Source of the DNA: Henckelia pumila
Taxonomy: Eukaryota; Streptophyta; Magnoliopsida; Lamiales; Gesneriaceae
Assembly: GCF_033568475.1 (NCBI RefSeq)
Contig: NC_133123.1
Coordinates: 25,220,622-25,284,621 of the forward strand
Direction of reading: 5' to 3'
DNA length: 64,000 bases
Of this stretch, positions 33,542 through 45,572 are shown one piece after another (position 1 is the stretch's first letter; the number at the start of each line of letters is the position of its first letter). Below the pieces are notes generated by a model that searched no databases, had not been told where the DNA came from, and worked only from the letters and a program-made list of their open reading frames with translations. Position numbers and translations under genes: made by a program.

Positions 33542-36500
33542 TCAACCTTGACGCCTGTTGTTCTTCCTCCAATCCCATGGCATTTCAGGGTCGGGAGATG
33601 CCCATAATCCCATGCGTTTCGCCCGAGCGATTTTCTCCCACTGTGTTATCCAAACAATACAATGATAAAATGAGAGAGATTGATCTGTTCGTATACGGAC
33701 GGGAGTTCAGTGTGAACTCGATACGTACTTATCTCGAAAAAAAGAATTACAAAAAAAAAAATCTTGTAAATCTACCTAAATAAATTAGAAAAACAAACTT
33801 GAGATCAAGACCTCAATCTTAATCATTAGGCTAAGGCCTCGTCGGCGAGAAATTGCATTAATTGATTTTAAAATTGGATGGAGTCATGATCGTGTAGATT
33901 TATAATGATTTGACTCTATAATTTTGAAGTTTTAGGCTTTGTGGGAGATTATTGCAAAAATCTAAGTTTTAAAACCTCAAGCAAAATAAATAAAATCTAT
34001 TTTTTTAAAATAAAAAAAATTAACCTTCAAATAATCATCCTCGATCAATTTCCCAATTAAAATTCCACAACATTGTCCTTAATATTTCACTATTGCATTT
34101 TTTAAATCTGTACAATCATATTTTCATTTTTACACACCAGACGATGGTTGTTATATTCTTATGCGTTGCAATACTACACGTTCCATATTTGTTTAAAACA
34201 AGGTGTGTGATCATTTTCTGTCTCTATTTTACATACAAAAATATAATTTCCAATACAAGTATATTACTGCTGATTGGAAATTATTTAAAGCTGTGTTATC
34301 ACTTATCAGTATGTTATTTAATTTCATACTAGCAATTTTTTTTATTTTTTTTCACTTTATTAGTTGTTGCACAAAACTAAATTTTTTGCATTAAATATTG
34401 GTTTAAGTATTTTCGGAAGTAAATATTTGATATTTTTACTCTATTGAATTGTATTTTGTTTAAAAATAATAAAATCGTGGGAAAGGGGTATTTTGGGAAA
34501 AAAATTTGATATGTCATTTACATGTCTTAGCATATAGTATATATGCATTAAATATATTGAGATTTAAGTATTTTTTGAAGTAAATATTTGATGTTTTATT
34601 TTATTGAATTGTATTTTGTTAAAAAAAAGAGAGAAGCTAGTAATAGTTACCTTAGCCAATAGGGGTCGTTGATCATATGCTTTATAATGCCATGCTAGTC
34701 CCTTCTTAAGCATTGATTTCTACACACATAAGCATTCAGAGAAGTCTGTATTTTTCACCGTACATCAGATTAAATCAAAGTGCATTGCAAAATAATTAAT
34801 ACGTCGTAATAACACGTTCAACAAAAGTTTTAAGATAATGTTTGACAGAGTTTCAAGAAAATTCTTAATAAAATTTTGAAATTTTGTTAAGGAAAAGACG
34901 ACAAGTGATTCCAAAAAGCTCTCTCAAATACTACCTAAAAGTACCGGTGAAAAGTAACCAGTGACTTTGATTTAGTAGAGAGAAAACATTTCAAGAAAAC
35001 GTACAACAAATCCAGTACCTGCAAAAATATGCCATCACAATAAACATCTGCTACGCAGCGACCGTAACGATCCTCGCCGAACACCAAGGCTCTTAAACAC
35101 TTGCCCTGCACAATGTTAGTCAGTTCTTCCTTTGCCCTTTGTCCATAATCCATTCCAAGCTCCGGTGCATCGATTCCCCTGTCACGTTGCATTTAAGATC
35201 TTTTCAAGCTGAACTTGTATAAATGGACCGACCTGTGTCGAGTAAGGGCAACCATATAGTAGCATTCTATTACGTCCTAATTTGGTTCCACAATAAAGAT
35301 ATGGAGTGGCCGGTTAATAAGCCTAAGGTGCTCCCTTAACCAAGAAGACTAACACCAGTAACTCATTTTACTTGTCGAAAATCTTGATTCTGAGAAAATT
35401 CCTACCGCTGAGTCTGCGTTTCGTTTACTTGAGCATTATATCATAAAACATTAATCACCATGATGAATCAAATCTGTATCCTGCCTCTACATAAGGATGC
35501 CTTACCTTAGTCTAATTCGATATTTTCGTGCAAGAACCTCCTGATTTTGCACGTGTATGACCCTGCAAGACATGCCTAACTCATCAATGATTTCTTTGAG
35601 AGAGACAAATTCGACAAAATTTGCACAAGAATCTTCCAACCTATATCCTAGATCACTAATTTTCTTCTGAAGTTTATCAGCCTTAACATAATTCTTCTGA
35701 GCACGCGCCTGGGATCTTTCAACAGCTGCAACTTGCACCTCACCAGGGACAATTTCAGATTCCCTTGGATCCGCAGTGCTCACATATACCGTCATTCCAT
35801 CTCCATCTCCCACAGCCTTTGCATCAACCTATATATACACAAGCATTTCGCCAAACAAGTCGATAAAGCAGACAGACATGCACTCCAATGTTTGGAGAAG
35901 ATGTGTTTTTACTTACTGGAAGAGTGTACAATTCGAACTTGAGTCCTTCCGGCCGTGGTGGAGGAGTGACACTAGTAAGCTCAACCAAAATATGAGGTAA
36001 AGGAAGGCCATAAAAGGTCAAGAATCCCTGTAAAATCAACAAGTTATTTTAAAACCTTGCATTATATATTCTGAGGACCATACTGAGATTTGTTTTCTTA
36101 GCACCTCAACGTCGGCTTGCTGGCGTCTCTTCAAGGTCAGAACTACAAGCCTTGAGGCTTCTTCTGGTGTTTTAGGGGGAGGTTTTGTTTCTCTCCACGC
36201 CTCCGAAAGTTTCCTATACCTTTATTTGTGTGCATAGATTGAAAATAATTGAATAAAAAGAGCTCGGGACAAATATTAGCATGGTAACTAGCAGCCCAGT
36301 CTCCTCAAGTTTCATTCTAACTTGTAAGTTCCCAAACATACAAAATTTGTACACAAAATACATTAATCATCTTCCTGCAAACTTCTTTGCTTGTACACAC
36401 AAAGCACTTCACCTTTGCACGAAATTTTAGTCATATGAGAAAAGATCGAGGTTTTCGATTTTTTATATTCTTGAGATGGGTTGACCAAATATATATCGAG

Positions 36501-37500
36501 AAGTAATACTATTGAGAAAAATATTAATATTTTTTCATCAGTAGGATTTGAGATCAATTTCGCGAAATTGACTCTTGGACTGTTTCACAATTAGACCCTC
36601 TTGTATCATTTTACTGTTGACATTTTTTTTCTCGGAAACAGCATTTGTTTAAATTTTTCGATCTTATTGTTAAAGAGATAATATAGGTAATTCTTTATCT
36701 TAAAGTTCTTTTTACATATAAAAATATTCTGTATCTTGCACACATACGCACGGTGTGTGCCAAGTGATATTGCGATATTAAATTTCACCAAAATAAAGAA
36801 CAATAAATACCTACTTCAATAAATAGAACCTATCTCTTGACTACCTATCTTGTTTGACGGTTACCCATGAGATCGATTATCGCTGATCATATTTAACATA
36901 AAACATAATATTTTATCGTGACTTGATTCAACTAAGAGATCTATCTAACAAAATTACAAAATTGACTATGAGAGACCGTCTCACCAGACTTTTTGTGTTC
37001 AAAAAGTATTAGCAGTGAATTACCAGTTGGCCTGAGCTTTCTTAGAGGAGACAACATGCTGACCGAGTCCTTGAGGAACCTTGAAAAATATTAAAATCAA
37101 GAGTTACAAAAGGTGGAACATAATTATTTTCGTACACAAGATAAAAAAAAATCCTAATTCCTAAAAACCCAAAAATTAATCATCTAGAATCAGCTCCAAA
37201 AAAAAAAAAAAAATCAAACCATAAACTCAACTAAAATCACAATATGTCCGTACAAGATCAACCCTCTAATTTTCTTTTTTTTTTTGGTCACAAAATAAAT
37301 AAGAAGGTGCCAAATTAAAGGTTCAATCAATTGGGGTACTGATGGGTAACCTGGGAAGTGATTTCAAAGTTGTACAAATCTTGGGCCAGTGCCGATACTC
37401 CAACAGTGGTGGCGGTGACTCCGTGGTAGCCGGAGACGTCGTCGGAATCCGCCGTCGGCTTGCAGCATTGTCCATACAAAACTCTTAGAATGTTACCCAT
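33542..37500 (-). CDS. CAN1: Ca2+-dependent staphylococcal-nuclease-like nuclease, nine exons
   Basis: Exons on the minus strand: 37351-37500, 37024-37079, 36105-36219, 35917-36027, 35641-35828, 35506-35562, 35019-35178, 34651-34719 and 33542-33640. All junctions are GT-AG and together give 334 residues, close to the Arabidopsis CAN proteins. The start MGN with Cys12 and Cys13 fits the myristoylation and palmitoylation that attach this family to the plasma membrane. The nuclease fold begins near residue 145. Putative metal ligands are D154, D229 and E232; catalytic Arg are R224 and R266 (YGR), matching D21, D40, E43, R35 and R87 of staphylococcal nuclease. The family cuts single-stranded DNA and RNA and needs Ca2+. 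The frame is intact. Intron 5 (35563-35640) happens to be open in frame but is skipped in the family alignment. CAN2 is the alternative name; I favour CAN1 because of its neighbour. Confidence 0.93.
34838..34931. mobile_element. Short MITE-like repeat in CAN intron 7
   Basis: It reads ATGTTTGACAGAG at one end and CTCTCTCAAATACT at the other, giving imperfect inverted ends, with TTAATAAAATTTTGAAATTT inside. A related copy is at 58011-58129. The superfamily is not certain, possibly hAT-like. Confidence 0.5.
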
Positions 37501-37745
37501 GGAATACGATCAAACAAGAAATCAAGGATAAGTTAGAAGATTTTGATTTCTGGGCATGAAATACAAACGCTGCTATCAATTTTGGTATGGTTTTTGGATA
37601 AAATCTTTTTCACCATTCCAAGAAAGTCCACGGGGAAGACTTGGCGACGACTTCTTTTTCATGGACGAATCAGAGAATCGGAATCAGGTCAGACACGTGG
37701 CGATATATAATTGGTCCCTCCACCACAGTAGAAATTTGAACATTT
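37501..37745 (-). promoter_or_regulatory. CAN gene upstream region, shared with 23-300
   Basis: It is homologous to the region before the left CAN copy, including the CACGTGG core near 37697. Sequence between 37746 and the copia element does not align with 301 onward by eye, so the duplicated block ends here. Confidence 0.6.
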
Positions 37746-38767
37746 CATTAGCTAGTGAGATCCTACCCATGCATATTACCCAAATCATGCATCCAATGGT
37801 CAATATTTGTATGCATGAGTATAATTAATGAAATATTATTGATGTGACAAATCATGGGACATTGGATTTATGATTCGGGTAAAACCCTTAAGATAGGTTG
37901 AACTCTACTCATTTCATTAGTATATTGTTTATCTTGGCCACCGTGCAATTAATTTTTTAATGGATTAAATGGGAGACATTTTAATATAAAAAAATTTGTG
38001 TATAATTTGTTTTTCTAATGATTCTTCTTGCACGAAAATCACTGTGAGATGGTTTTATTGATAAATTTTGTGAGATAGGATCTTATAATTGAGTTATTCG
38101 TAAAAAAAATTAATTTTTATGTTAAAATTATTATTTTTTTATTGTAAATATAAACAAATTTGACTCATATCACATATAAAGATTTGTGAGATTATCTCAC
38201 AAAAGATCTAATCTATTTCTTAATCCATATAAAAAAATATATATAATCAGAACGAAGAAAATATATCATTCTATGTTTTAAGAATGAGAGATTTATTTAT
38301 CATAACATGAAAAAAGTATAACATGATCATTTTGCTATAATTGGATTATCAAATCCTACAATATTAAGATGGAACTAACCCGGAGAAATTTAAAGATTTT
38401 CAAGTCAATGGCCTAACATTAGATGGGTTGGATTTCGTATACGACTAAGTAATTACACCATTTATTTTGTTTGTTTGCGTGATAATATTAAAGCCGCAGC
38501 CGTTTAATAATTAATATAGGGCAAATTAGCAATATTTTTTAATATAAAATTTAAATTTTATATTTTGTTACTCTTGCATATAAAATTCATATATTTATTC
38601 TTAATAAATGTTGATTTAATGTGTTGTTTAATATATTGATTGACTTGATATTATTAAAATTATAATAAAAATAAAAAAAAAGTTTTTTTTTTATGTTTAA
38701 TTGTGTGCTAAACTCGTTTAATTTTGTAGAAATTGAAGCTCTTTAACTTTGTCAGTTCGTCACAATT
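37746..38767. other. AT-rich intergenic DNA, no gene seen
   Basis: This is homopolymer-rich sequence without a supported frame. It ends with CAATT (38763-38767), the target duplication of the copia element. Confidence 0.6.
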
Positions 38768-38958
38768 TATTATAATCAAGAACACATTGGATCAAAGAAT
38801 ATTGAAGCTTCATGATCTATTCATTTAGCTCGTAAAGTGTTAATGAAGGATTACATCAAGTCTCTTATTTATACTAAGATAAATACAGTTAATATGAAAA
38901 CTGAGTTGCTAACCCTCTTTCAACTAACTAACTAATTATTGTTATATAAGGTGTAAAA
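38768..38958 (-). repeat. 3' LTR of the copia element
   Basis: It is 191 bp and differs from 50949-51139 by about one base (GAAGGATT against GAAGAATT). Confidence 0.92.
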
Positions 38959-38965
38959 CTCCCCC

Positions 38966-39591
38966 TCAAGATGGACAGCAAATGTCTTTGAGGGACATCT
39001 TGGACAGTAGAGAATCCAACGTAGCTTTAGGTAAAGGCTTCGTAAAGATATCCGCAAGTTGTAAATGAGTGCGAATTGGTAAGAGCTTGATGGATCCAAC
39101 AGCAACTTTGTCCCGAATGAAATGACAATCAAGCTCAATATGCTTAGTGTGTTCATGGAAGATAGGATTTGAAGCGATATGAATGGCAGCCTGATTGTCG
39201 CAAAATAAGAGTGCTGGGGAAGGTATGTTAATGGACAATTCAGAAAGAAGTTGATTTATCCAAACAACCTCACTGGCAGTGGCTGCCATGGCACGTTACT
39301 CGGCTTCGGCAGAAGAACGAGCGACTGTCTGTTGTTTCTTGGCTTTCCAAGAGATGAGTGATTCACCAAGAAAGACACAATAACCTGTAGTAGACTTGCG
39401 CGAGTCTGGACATGACCCCCAATCTGCATCAGAAAAAGCTTTGATTTGTAATGAAGAAGAAGTTGGAAAAAATAAACCTTGACCGGGGCGACCTTTAAGA
39501 TATCTCAGCAAATGATGAATGGCTTGAAGATGTTGAGATTTAGGGTGAGCCACAAATTGACTAAGCTTGTGGACAGTGAATGCAATGTCAG
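38966..39591 (-). pseudogene. Copia pol, C-terminal part (RT end, RNase H)
   Basis: Reading leftward from the C insertion: VHKLSQFVAHPKS, then HHLLRYLKG, SDADWGSCPDSRKSTTGY, and after a TAA at 39296-39298 (AEAE*RAMA), VWINQLLSEL and the DNQAAIHIASNP and IFTKPLP motifs of copia RNase H. It ends with TGA at 38966, overlapping the purine tract. Confidence 0.9.
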
Positions 39592-39665
39592 TGTAGTGAC
39601 CCGTAATTAATCAAGGTAATTAAGGAAATTAATTACTAAATTTTGCCTAAAATTATCCGAAGTGG

Positions 39666-39882
39666 ATCGAAAGCTCCGAAGCACAGATCGGAAGCTCCGA
39701 TCGGGATCGAACATTTCGTTGGAGGATCGGACGTTCCGTTCTGGCTAGGGCTGGCGTCATTACCGACGTCAGCAAGATGACGTCACTGCTTACGCACGTG
39801 AGGTGACATCGGACGTTCCGATGTCACGATCGGACGCTCCGTTTGTGATCGGACGTTCCGATGAGGGATCGGACGTTCCGAT
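39666..39882. promoter_or_regulatory. Array of eight palindromic 15-mers (ATCGGACGTTCCGAT) in the U3 of C
   Basis: Copies start at 39666, 39687, 39706, 39726, 39808, 39829, 39848 and 39868. The unit is ATCGGA, a 3-base centre (CGT or AGC type), and TCCGAT. The last copy ends eight bases before the TATA box. Spacing is mostly 19-21 bases, about two helical turns. The array recurs at 45647-45863. Several copies have CG-to-CA or TG changes, as expected from methylated cytosine. Confidence 0.85.
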
Positions 39883-39889
39883 CACCGTC

Positions 39890-39897
39890 TATAAATA
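39890..39897 (+). promoter_or_regulatory. TATA box of chromovirus C
   Basis: TATAAATA directly follows the palindrome array; the 3' LTR has the same at 45871-45878. Confidence 0.75.
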
Positions 39898-40907
39898 AGG
39901 GGTCCGAGCTTTCATTCTGTGCACCGATTTCCCCTCCTTTTCCTCTGGTTTTCGAACCTTCTTACTTAGATCTACGGAGTTCTAGGCATCCTATTGGGAA
40001 TCCGAAAGTTTCCTAGTGATCCCGGCGTCGTAGCGGAGGTGTGCCTAAGTTTTGAGGCGATTCTACACCAGCGGGCTGACGACGAACGAAGGTATAATTT
40101 GGCTTCCTAAAAATATTTAGAAGTATGCAATAACTTAGTTAAGGCTTTTAGAGCGTTTATAGTGATGCATGGACTTTTGCATGTGTAGACGCAGTAGAGC
40201 AGACTTGTAGGCTTTAGACCTAGACGGGTGTGCTAGGAGTTGACCTGCAGTATTAGAGGTACGTAAGTAATGACCGAGATAGCCGGCATGATATTTATAC
40301 ATATGTGTGTGATGCATGATGTATGTGCAGTATTGGCTATGTTTTACTGTTTTTAGCACATACATATGTTTTTACGGAGACTGCATCGGGTATGATGTGA
40401 GTCATGACAGTTTCCATCAGTCGAGGCGATTCTTCCTGAGGATTCGTGTCTTGGGAATATACGAGTACCACGCGGAGTCGCTCTCTTGCCCGGTACTGTG
40501 TATTCCAGGCGCCATGAGTAAAGTGATTTAACCCTGATTTTTAAAGTCATGTGCATGCTCATATTTGTATTTATATCATTGCTTCCGTATTGAGCGTAGT
40601 CGCTCACGCCCTTTATATTTCGTGTTTTGGGACACCTTGTGGCGGGTCAGGTCTGAGGCTGGACGGTCCCGGTGGTTCCCAGCTGGGTTGAGGTTGCTAC
40701 CGTGCAGAGGTAGTTTGTTAGGGATTCTGATACCCTAATTTCGATTTGGTTGTATAAATAATTATACACTGTTTTTATCGTCGGTTGTATTCTGCCGATT
40801 GGATTTGTTGTACTTTGAAATTATCCGCTATTTAACGCTTTAATTATTGTTGCTTGCACTAATCACTCTGATTAGGTAGTGGATCCGGGTAGGGTCGCTA
40901 CATTTAT

Positions 40908-40919
40908 TGGTATCAGAGC
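40908..40919 (+). other. Primer binding site of chromovirus C
   Basis: TGGTATCAGAGC lies five bases after the LTR and matches plant initiator tRNA-Met. Confidence 0.87.
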
Positions 40920-40977
40920 GCATTGCAACTGGGAATTAGTAAAGCGGATTTTAAGAGTTGTCTGTTGTTATTGACAG

Positions 40978-43900
40978 ATGACAAATGATGATTACGAGAG
41001 TCAGGCTAGCGGTGGTCGTTGGGGTGATCCACCAAGGAGACATCACCATAGACATCATCATGAGGATCATAGGCGTTTTAGTATGAACCGTTTTCTTCAG
41101 ATGGCTCCTAATCCATTGGTGGGTGGCGAGGCTCCTGCAGTTGCTGAGGACTGGTTGGAGCGTATGGAGAGTTGTTTTCGGGAGTATCAGTGTACTGAAG
41201 CCCAGAATATGGAGACTTTAGCTTTTGTTCTAGAGGGAAATGCGAAGAAGTGGTGGAGAGCTACTTCTACTCCGTTTATTGCCGCCAGGGGTACCGCTAC
41301 TTGGGCTGATTTTAAGTCTTCCTTTGAGAAGCATTACTTTCCTCCAGCTTTGCGTCAGACGAAGGCGAGCGAGTTGCTGAGTTTGCGACAGGGTACTATG
41401 ACCATTGATGAGTACCAGCAGAAATTCTTTGAGCTTCTTTCTTTCAGTCCCCATATTGCGAGTAGCTCAGAGACGATGCACGATCTATTTTTTCAGGGCC
41501 TTAACCCTGACATTCATCAGTTGGTTGCCGTGGGCAGAGAGAGGAACTTCGAGAATTTGGTGAACAATTGTCACCAGGCAGAGGACAGTCTGCAGAGGAA
41601 CAGGACTTTCGGATCTTCTGCAGCCAGACCATCTAGCTCTTTTGGTCCAAGGGCCCAGTCTTTTAAGAGACAGGTGGTACTTCTTCTTCTTCCGGATCTG
41701 GCGGTGTTCATCATTTTGGTGATTCACGACGTTGTCGTCAGTGCAAACGGAAGCATCACCCAGGACCGTGTCCTCATATCACTGGTGTTTGTTTTCAGTG
41801 CGGCCAGGAGGGTCACATGAAGAGGGATTGTCCTACTTTGGCCGGTACAGTGAGTGGTTCGGGGAGTGTTGGTGGTTCTCAGACCACTATCTATCAGCCA
41901 CCGCAGTATCAGCAGCAGCCTTCGCAGCAGCAGCATCAGCAGTCGCAGCCATCGCAGCGACATCATTCTCAGTCTTCTTCGAGAGGACAGTCATCGCGCC
42001 CGCATGCTCAGGGGCAGGTGTTTGCGCTGAACCAGGAGCAGGCTCAGGCAGACAGTGAGAACATGATTGCAGGTACTTTTAGTTTGTGCGGTTTTCCTGC
42101 TTATCTTTTGATCGATACCGGTGCTTCGCATTCATTCATATCAGCTCGGTTTGTTAAGAGGCATAGATTACCTTTTGTTTCCTTAGACGTCTTGTTAGAG
42201 GTTTTGACTCCGATGGGTCAGGAAGTCTTAGCTAAGCGTCTTGTTTTGGGTTGTATTTTGGGATTTGAGGGACATCTGTTGAGCGCTAACCTGATGGTTT
42301 TAGCGATGGATGACTTTGATGGTATCATCGGGATTGATCTTCTGACTTCGTATCGAGCGGTAGTGGATTGCTACCAGAGATTTGTCCAGTTTAGCCCTGA
42401 GGCTGAGGATGCTTGGTATTTCTATGGTGAGGGAGCGCGACCCCCGATGCCAGTGGTTTTTGCTCTGAAAGCCCAACGTGCTTTACAGTCTGGCGGGGAA
42501 GGCTACCTGATCTATGTGATTGATGCATCCTTAGAGGGTCCGGACATGGAGGAGATACCAGTAGTCAGTGAGTTCCCGGATGTGTTTCCCGACGAGATTC
42601 CAGGGTTACCACCTGTGCGAGAGATCGAGTTTGGCATTGACTTGTTGCCAGGAACAACGCCGATTTCCCGAGCACCGTACCGATTAGCTCCATCTGAGAT
42701 GCGAGAGTTGCAGCAGCAGTTGCAGGATCTTCTTGATAAGGGCTACATTTGACCCAGTGTTTCACCTTGGGGAGCCCCGGTTCTATTCGTCAAGAAGAAG
42801 GATGGTTCGATGCGTTTGTGCATTGACTATCGTCAGTTGAACAAAGTGACAGTAAAAAACAAGTATCCTCTCCCGCGGATTGACGATCTGTTTGATCAAT
42901 TGCAGGGTACTTCTGTCTATTCCAAGATCGACTTGCGTTCTGTGTATCATCAGTTGCGAGTTAGAGACGAGGATGTTTCGAAGACAGTATTTCGTACTCG
43001 ATATGGGCACTATGAGTTCTTAGTGATGCCATTTGGTCTGACGAATGCTCCAGCTGTTTTCATGGATTTGATGAACAGGGTTTTCCGAGAGCTCTTGGAT
43101 AAGTTCGTTGTAGTGTTCATCGATGACATCCTTGTGTATTCTCGTAGCATGGATGAGCATGCCTTTCATCTTCGTACTATTTTACAGACCTTGCGAGAGC
43201 ATCAGTTGTATGCTAAGCTCAGCAAGTGTGACTTTTGGATTGACCGAGTTGTGTTCCTTGGTCATGTCATTTCTAGAGATGGAGTATCAGTGGATCCTAG
43301 CAAGACAGAGGCTATTCTTAATTAGTCGCACCCAACGACAGCATCTGAGATTCGTAGTTTCTTGGGTTTGGCCGAATACTACCGTCGATTCGTGGAGAAT
43401 TTCTCTCAGATAGCCAGGCCTTTGACATAGTTGACGCGAAAGGATGTTTCTTTTGAGTGGTCTTCCGCGTGCGAAGACAGTTTTTGTGAGTTGAGACGTA
43501 GATTGACGACTACTTCAGTGCTATCCTTGCCGACTGGATCTGGTGGTTTCGTAGTCCACAGCGATACTTCTATTCAGGGTTTGGGGTGTGTGTTGACTCA
43601 AAATGGGCATGTGATTGCCTATGCCTCCAGGCAACTAAAGACTCACGAGGGGAATTATCCCGTACATGATCTAGAGCTTGCATCCATTGTCTTTGCTCTG
43701 AAGATATGGCGTCATTATTTGTACGGTGAACGATTCCAGATTTTTACTGATCATAAGAGTTTGAAGTACCTGTTCACTCAGGCAGAGTTGAACATGCGAC
43801 AGCGCCGTTGGATGGACTTGCTGAAGGACTATGATTGCGAAATCAATTACCATCCAGGATCTTCTAATCCGGTTGCTGATGCGCTTAGTCGCAAGATTTA

Positions 43901-45452
43901 TTTGAGTTCCCTTCGTACCAGTGCAGTGTCATGAATGGTCGAAGAGTGTTGTTCCTTGGGTTTCACTTTCCGTCATAAGAAGGAACAACGGGGAGTTCGT
44001 GTTGCGTCTGTGCTTGCCGAGCTAGCCTTGTATAGACGTATTCGTGAAGCACAGGGTGTTGATCCCAAGATGCAGAGATTAGCCCGATTCACTGAGGGTG
44101 AGAATTCAGCTGGTTTTCATTTTCAGGCGGATGGTTTGTTGTGTCTTTCTGGCTGTGTGGTTGTGCCTGATGATTCCACACTTAGAGACGAGATTTTATC
44201 GCAAGCTCATCATAGTTGGTTCTCAGTACATCCTGGCAGCATGAAGATGTACAAGGATCTACGTACTCGATTTTGGTGGAAAGGAATGAAGCGCAGCGTT
44301 TATCAGTTTGTGTCCCGATGCCTTGTGTGTCAGCAGGTCAAGGCAGAATATCGTCGACCCGGAGGTCTACTTCACAATCTCGATATTCCTGAGTGGAAGT
44401 GGGAGCATGTGACGATGGACTTTGTCACCCACTTGCCTATGTCTTCCAGGAATTACGACGCGATTTGGGTTGTTGTTGACCGATTGTCGAAATCCGCGCA
44501 TTTCTTACCATATAATCGGGATTTCACCTTCGACAGGATGACACGGCTGTATGTGCAAGAAATTGTCCGTTTGCATGGTATTCCACTGAGTATTGTGAGC
44601 GACAGAGATCCTCGTTTCACCTCAAGATTTTGGGAGAGTTTTCAGCGTGCTCTTGGTACCACTTTGAGTTTGAGCACAGCGTATCATCCAGAGACTGATG
44701 GACAATCGGAGAGGACTATCCGTACTCTCGAGGACATGCTTCGAGCTACCGTAATGGATTTTGGCCCAGCATGGCACGATCATTTGCCATTGGTAGAGTT
44801 CGCTTATAACAATAGCTACCATAGCAGCATTGGCATGGCACCATTTGAGGCTCTTTATGAACGTCGTTGTCGTACACCTTTGTTTTGGGACGAGGTTGGT
44901 GAGCGGCAGGTGGAGGGTCCTCAGATGATTCAGCAGATGACTGATGCAGTAGAATTGATCCGACACAGGATTAAGGCATCCCAAGATCGACAGGCTAGCT
45001 ACGCGAACACTCACCGCAGGCCACTTCATTTTGAAGAATGAGAGTATGTATTCTTGCGTGTATCACCTTTCCGGAAGGTGATGAGGTTTGGTCTCAAGGG
45101 TAAGTTGTCACCAAGATTTATTGGTCCTTTCGAGATTCTCGAGAAAGTTGGAGACGTGGCTTATCGTCTAGCCTTGCCACCGAATCTTTCGAATATTCAT
45201 GATGTGTTTCACGTGTCTTTGTTGAGACAGTACGTGGCGGATCAGTCCCACATCTTGCGTCCGACTGAGGTGCAACTAGACCACGATTTGACATATGTGG
45301 AGAAACCTCTCAGGATTCTCGACAGGAAGGACAAGGTGCTTCGTAACAAGCGCATACCGTTGGTGATGGTACAGTGGCAACGCAGAGGTACAGAGGAAGC
45401 TACTTGGGAGTTGGAGAGTCGGATGTTAGCCGAGAACCCCGAGTTGTTTTAA
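40978..45452 (+). pseudogene. Gag-pol of chromovirus C, multiply broken
   Basis: Gag starts MTNDDYESQ and has a His-rich stretch and the gag domain. A one-base frameshift near 41673 separates SFKRQ from the frame with the knuckle CFQCGQEGHMKRDC. Protease DTGASHSF follows gag with no intron. Stops interrupt pol at 42750 (TGA), 43323 (TAG), 43428 (TAG), 43932 (TGA) and 45039 (TGA); between them RT (FIDDIL), RNase H ([10 protein letters not shown]), integrase (HPGSMKMYKD, SDRDPRF, GQSERT) and a chromodomain ([14 protein letters not shown]) are readable. It ends with TAA at 45450. At least four of the five stops fit C-to-T or G-to-A change. Confidence 0.92.
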
Positions 45453-45537
45453 GATTTTGTACTCTGTTGTATCGAATGTATATTGTTCAGTTGTAATAAG
45501 AGCATTGATTTTGCGTTCTATGTTTTCCTTAAAATGT

Positions 45538-45572
45538 AATTTCGAGGACGAAATTTCTTAAGTGGGGGAGAA
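45538..45572 (+). other. Hairpin and polypurine tract before the 3' LTR of C
   Basis: AATTTCGAGGACGAAATT (45538-45555) is a 7-bp stem shared with Tekay A and B. AAGTGGGGGAGAA follows as the purine tract. Confidence 0.78.

Larger units (their letters stand above)
39592..40902 (+). repeat. 5' LTR of chromovirus C
   Basis: It is 1311 bp. U3 carries eight palindromic 15-mers (39666-39882), then TATAAATA at 39890-39897. The small frames at 40135-40607 recur in the 3' LTR and are not genes. Confidence 0.93.

Noticed and set aside
33535..33783. Plus-strand frame over the CAN last exon
   Set aside because: Shadow of exon 9 on the other strand, whose product matches the nuclease family.
35563..35640. 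In-frame extension between CAN exons 5 and 6 as coding
   Set aside because: It has GT-AG ends and family members lack these residues between YR and VI; better read as a short intron that happens to be open.
40135..40607. Open frames in the LTR of chromovirus C, seen again at 46115-46582
   Set aside because: Duplicated with the LTR, no domain, not conserved in length between the two copies.
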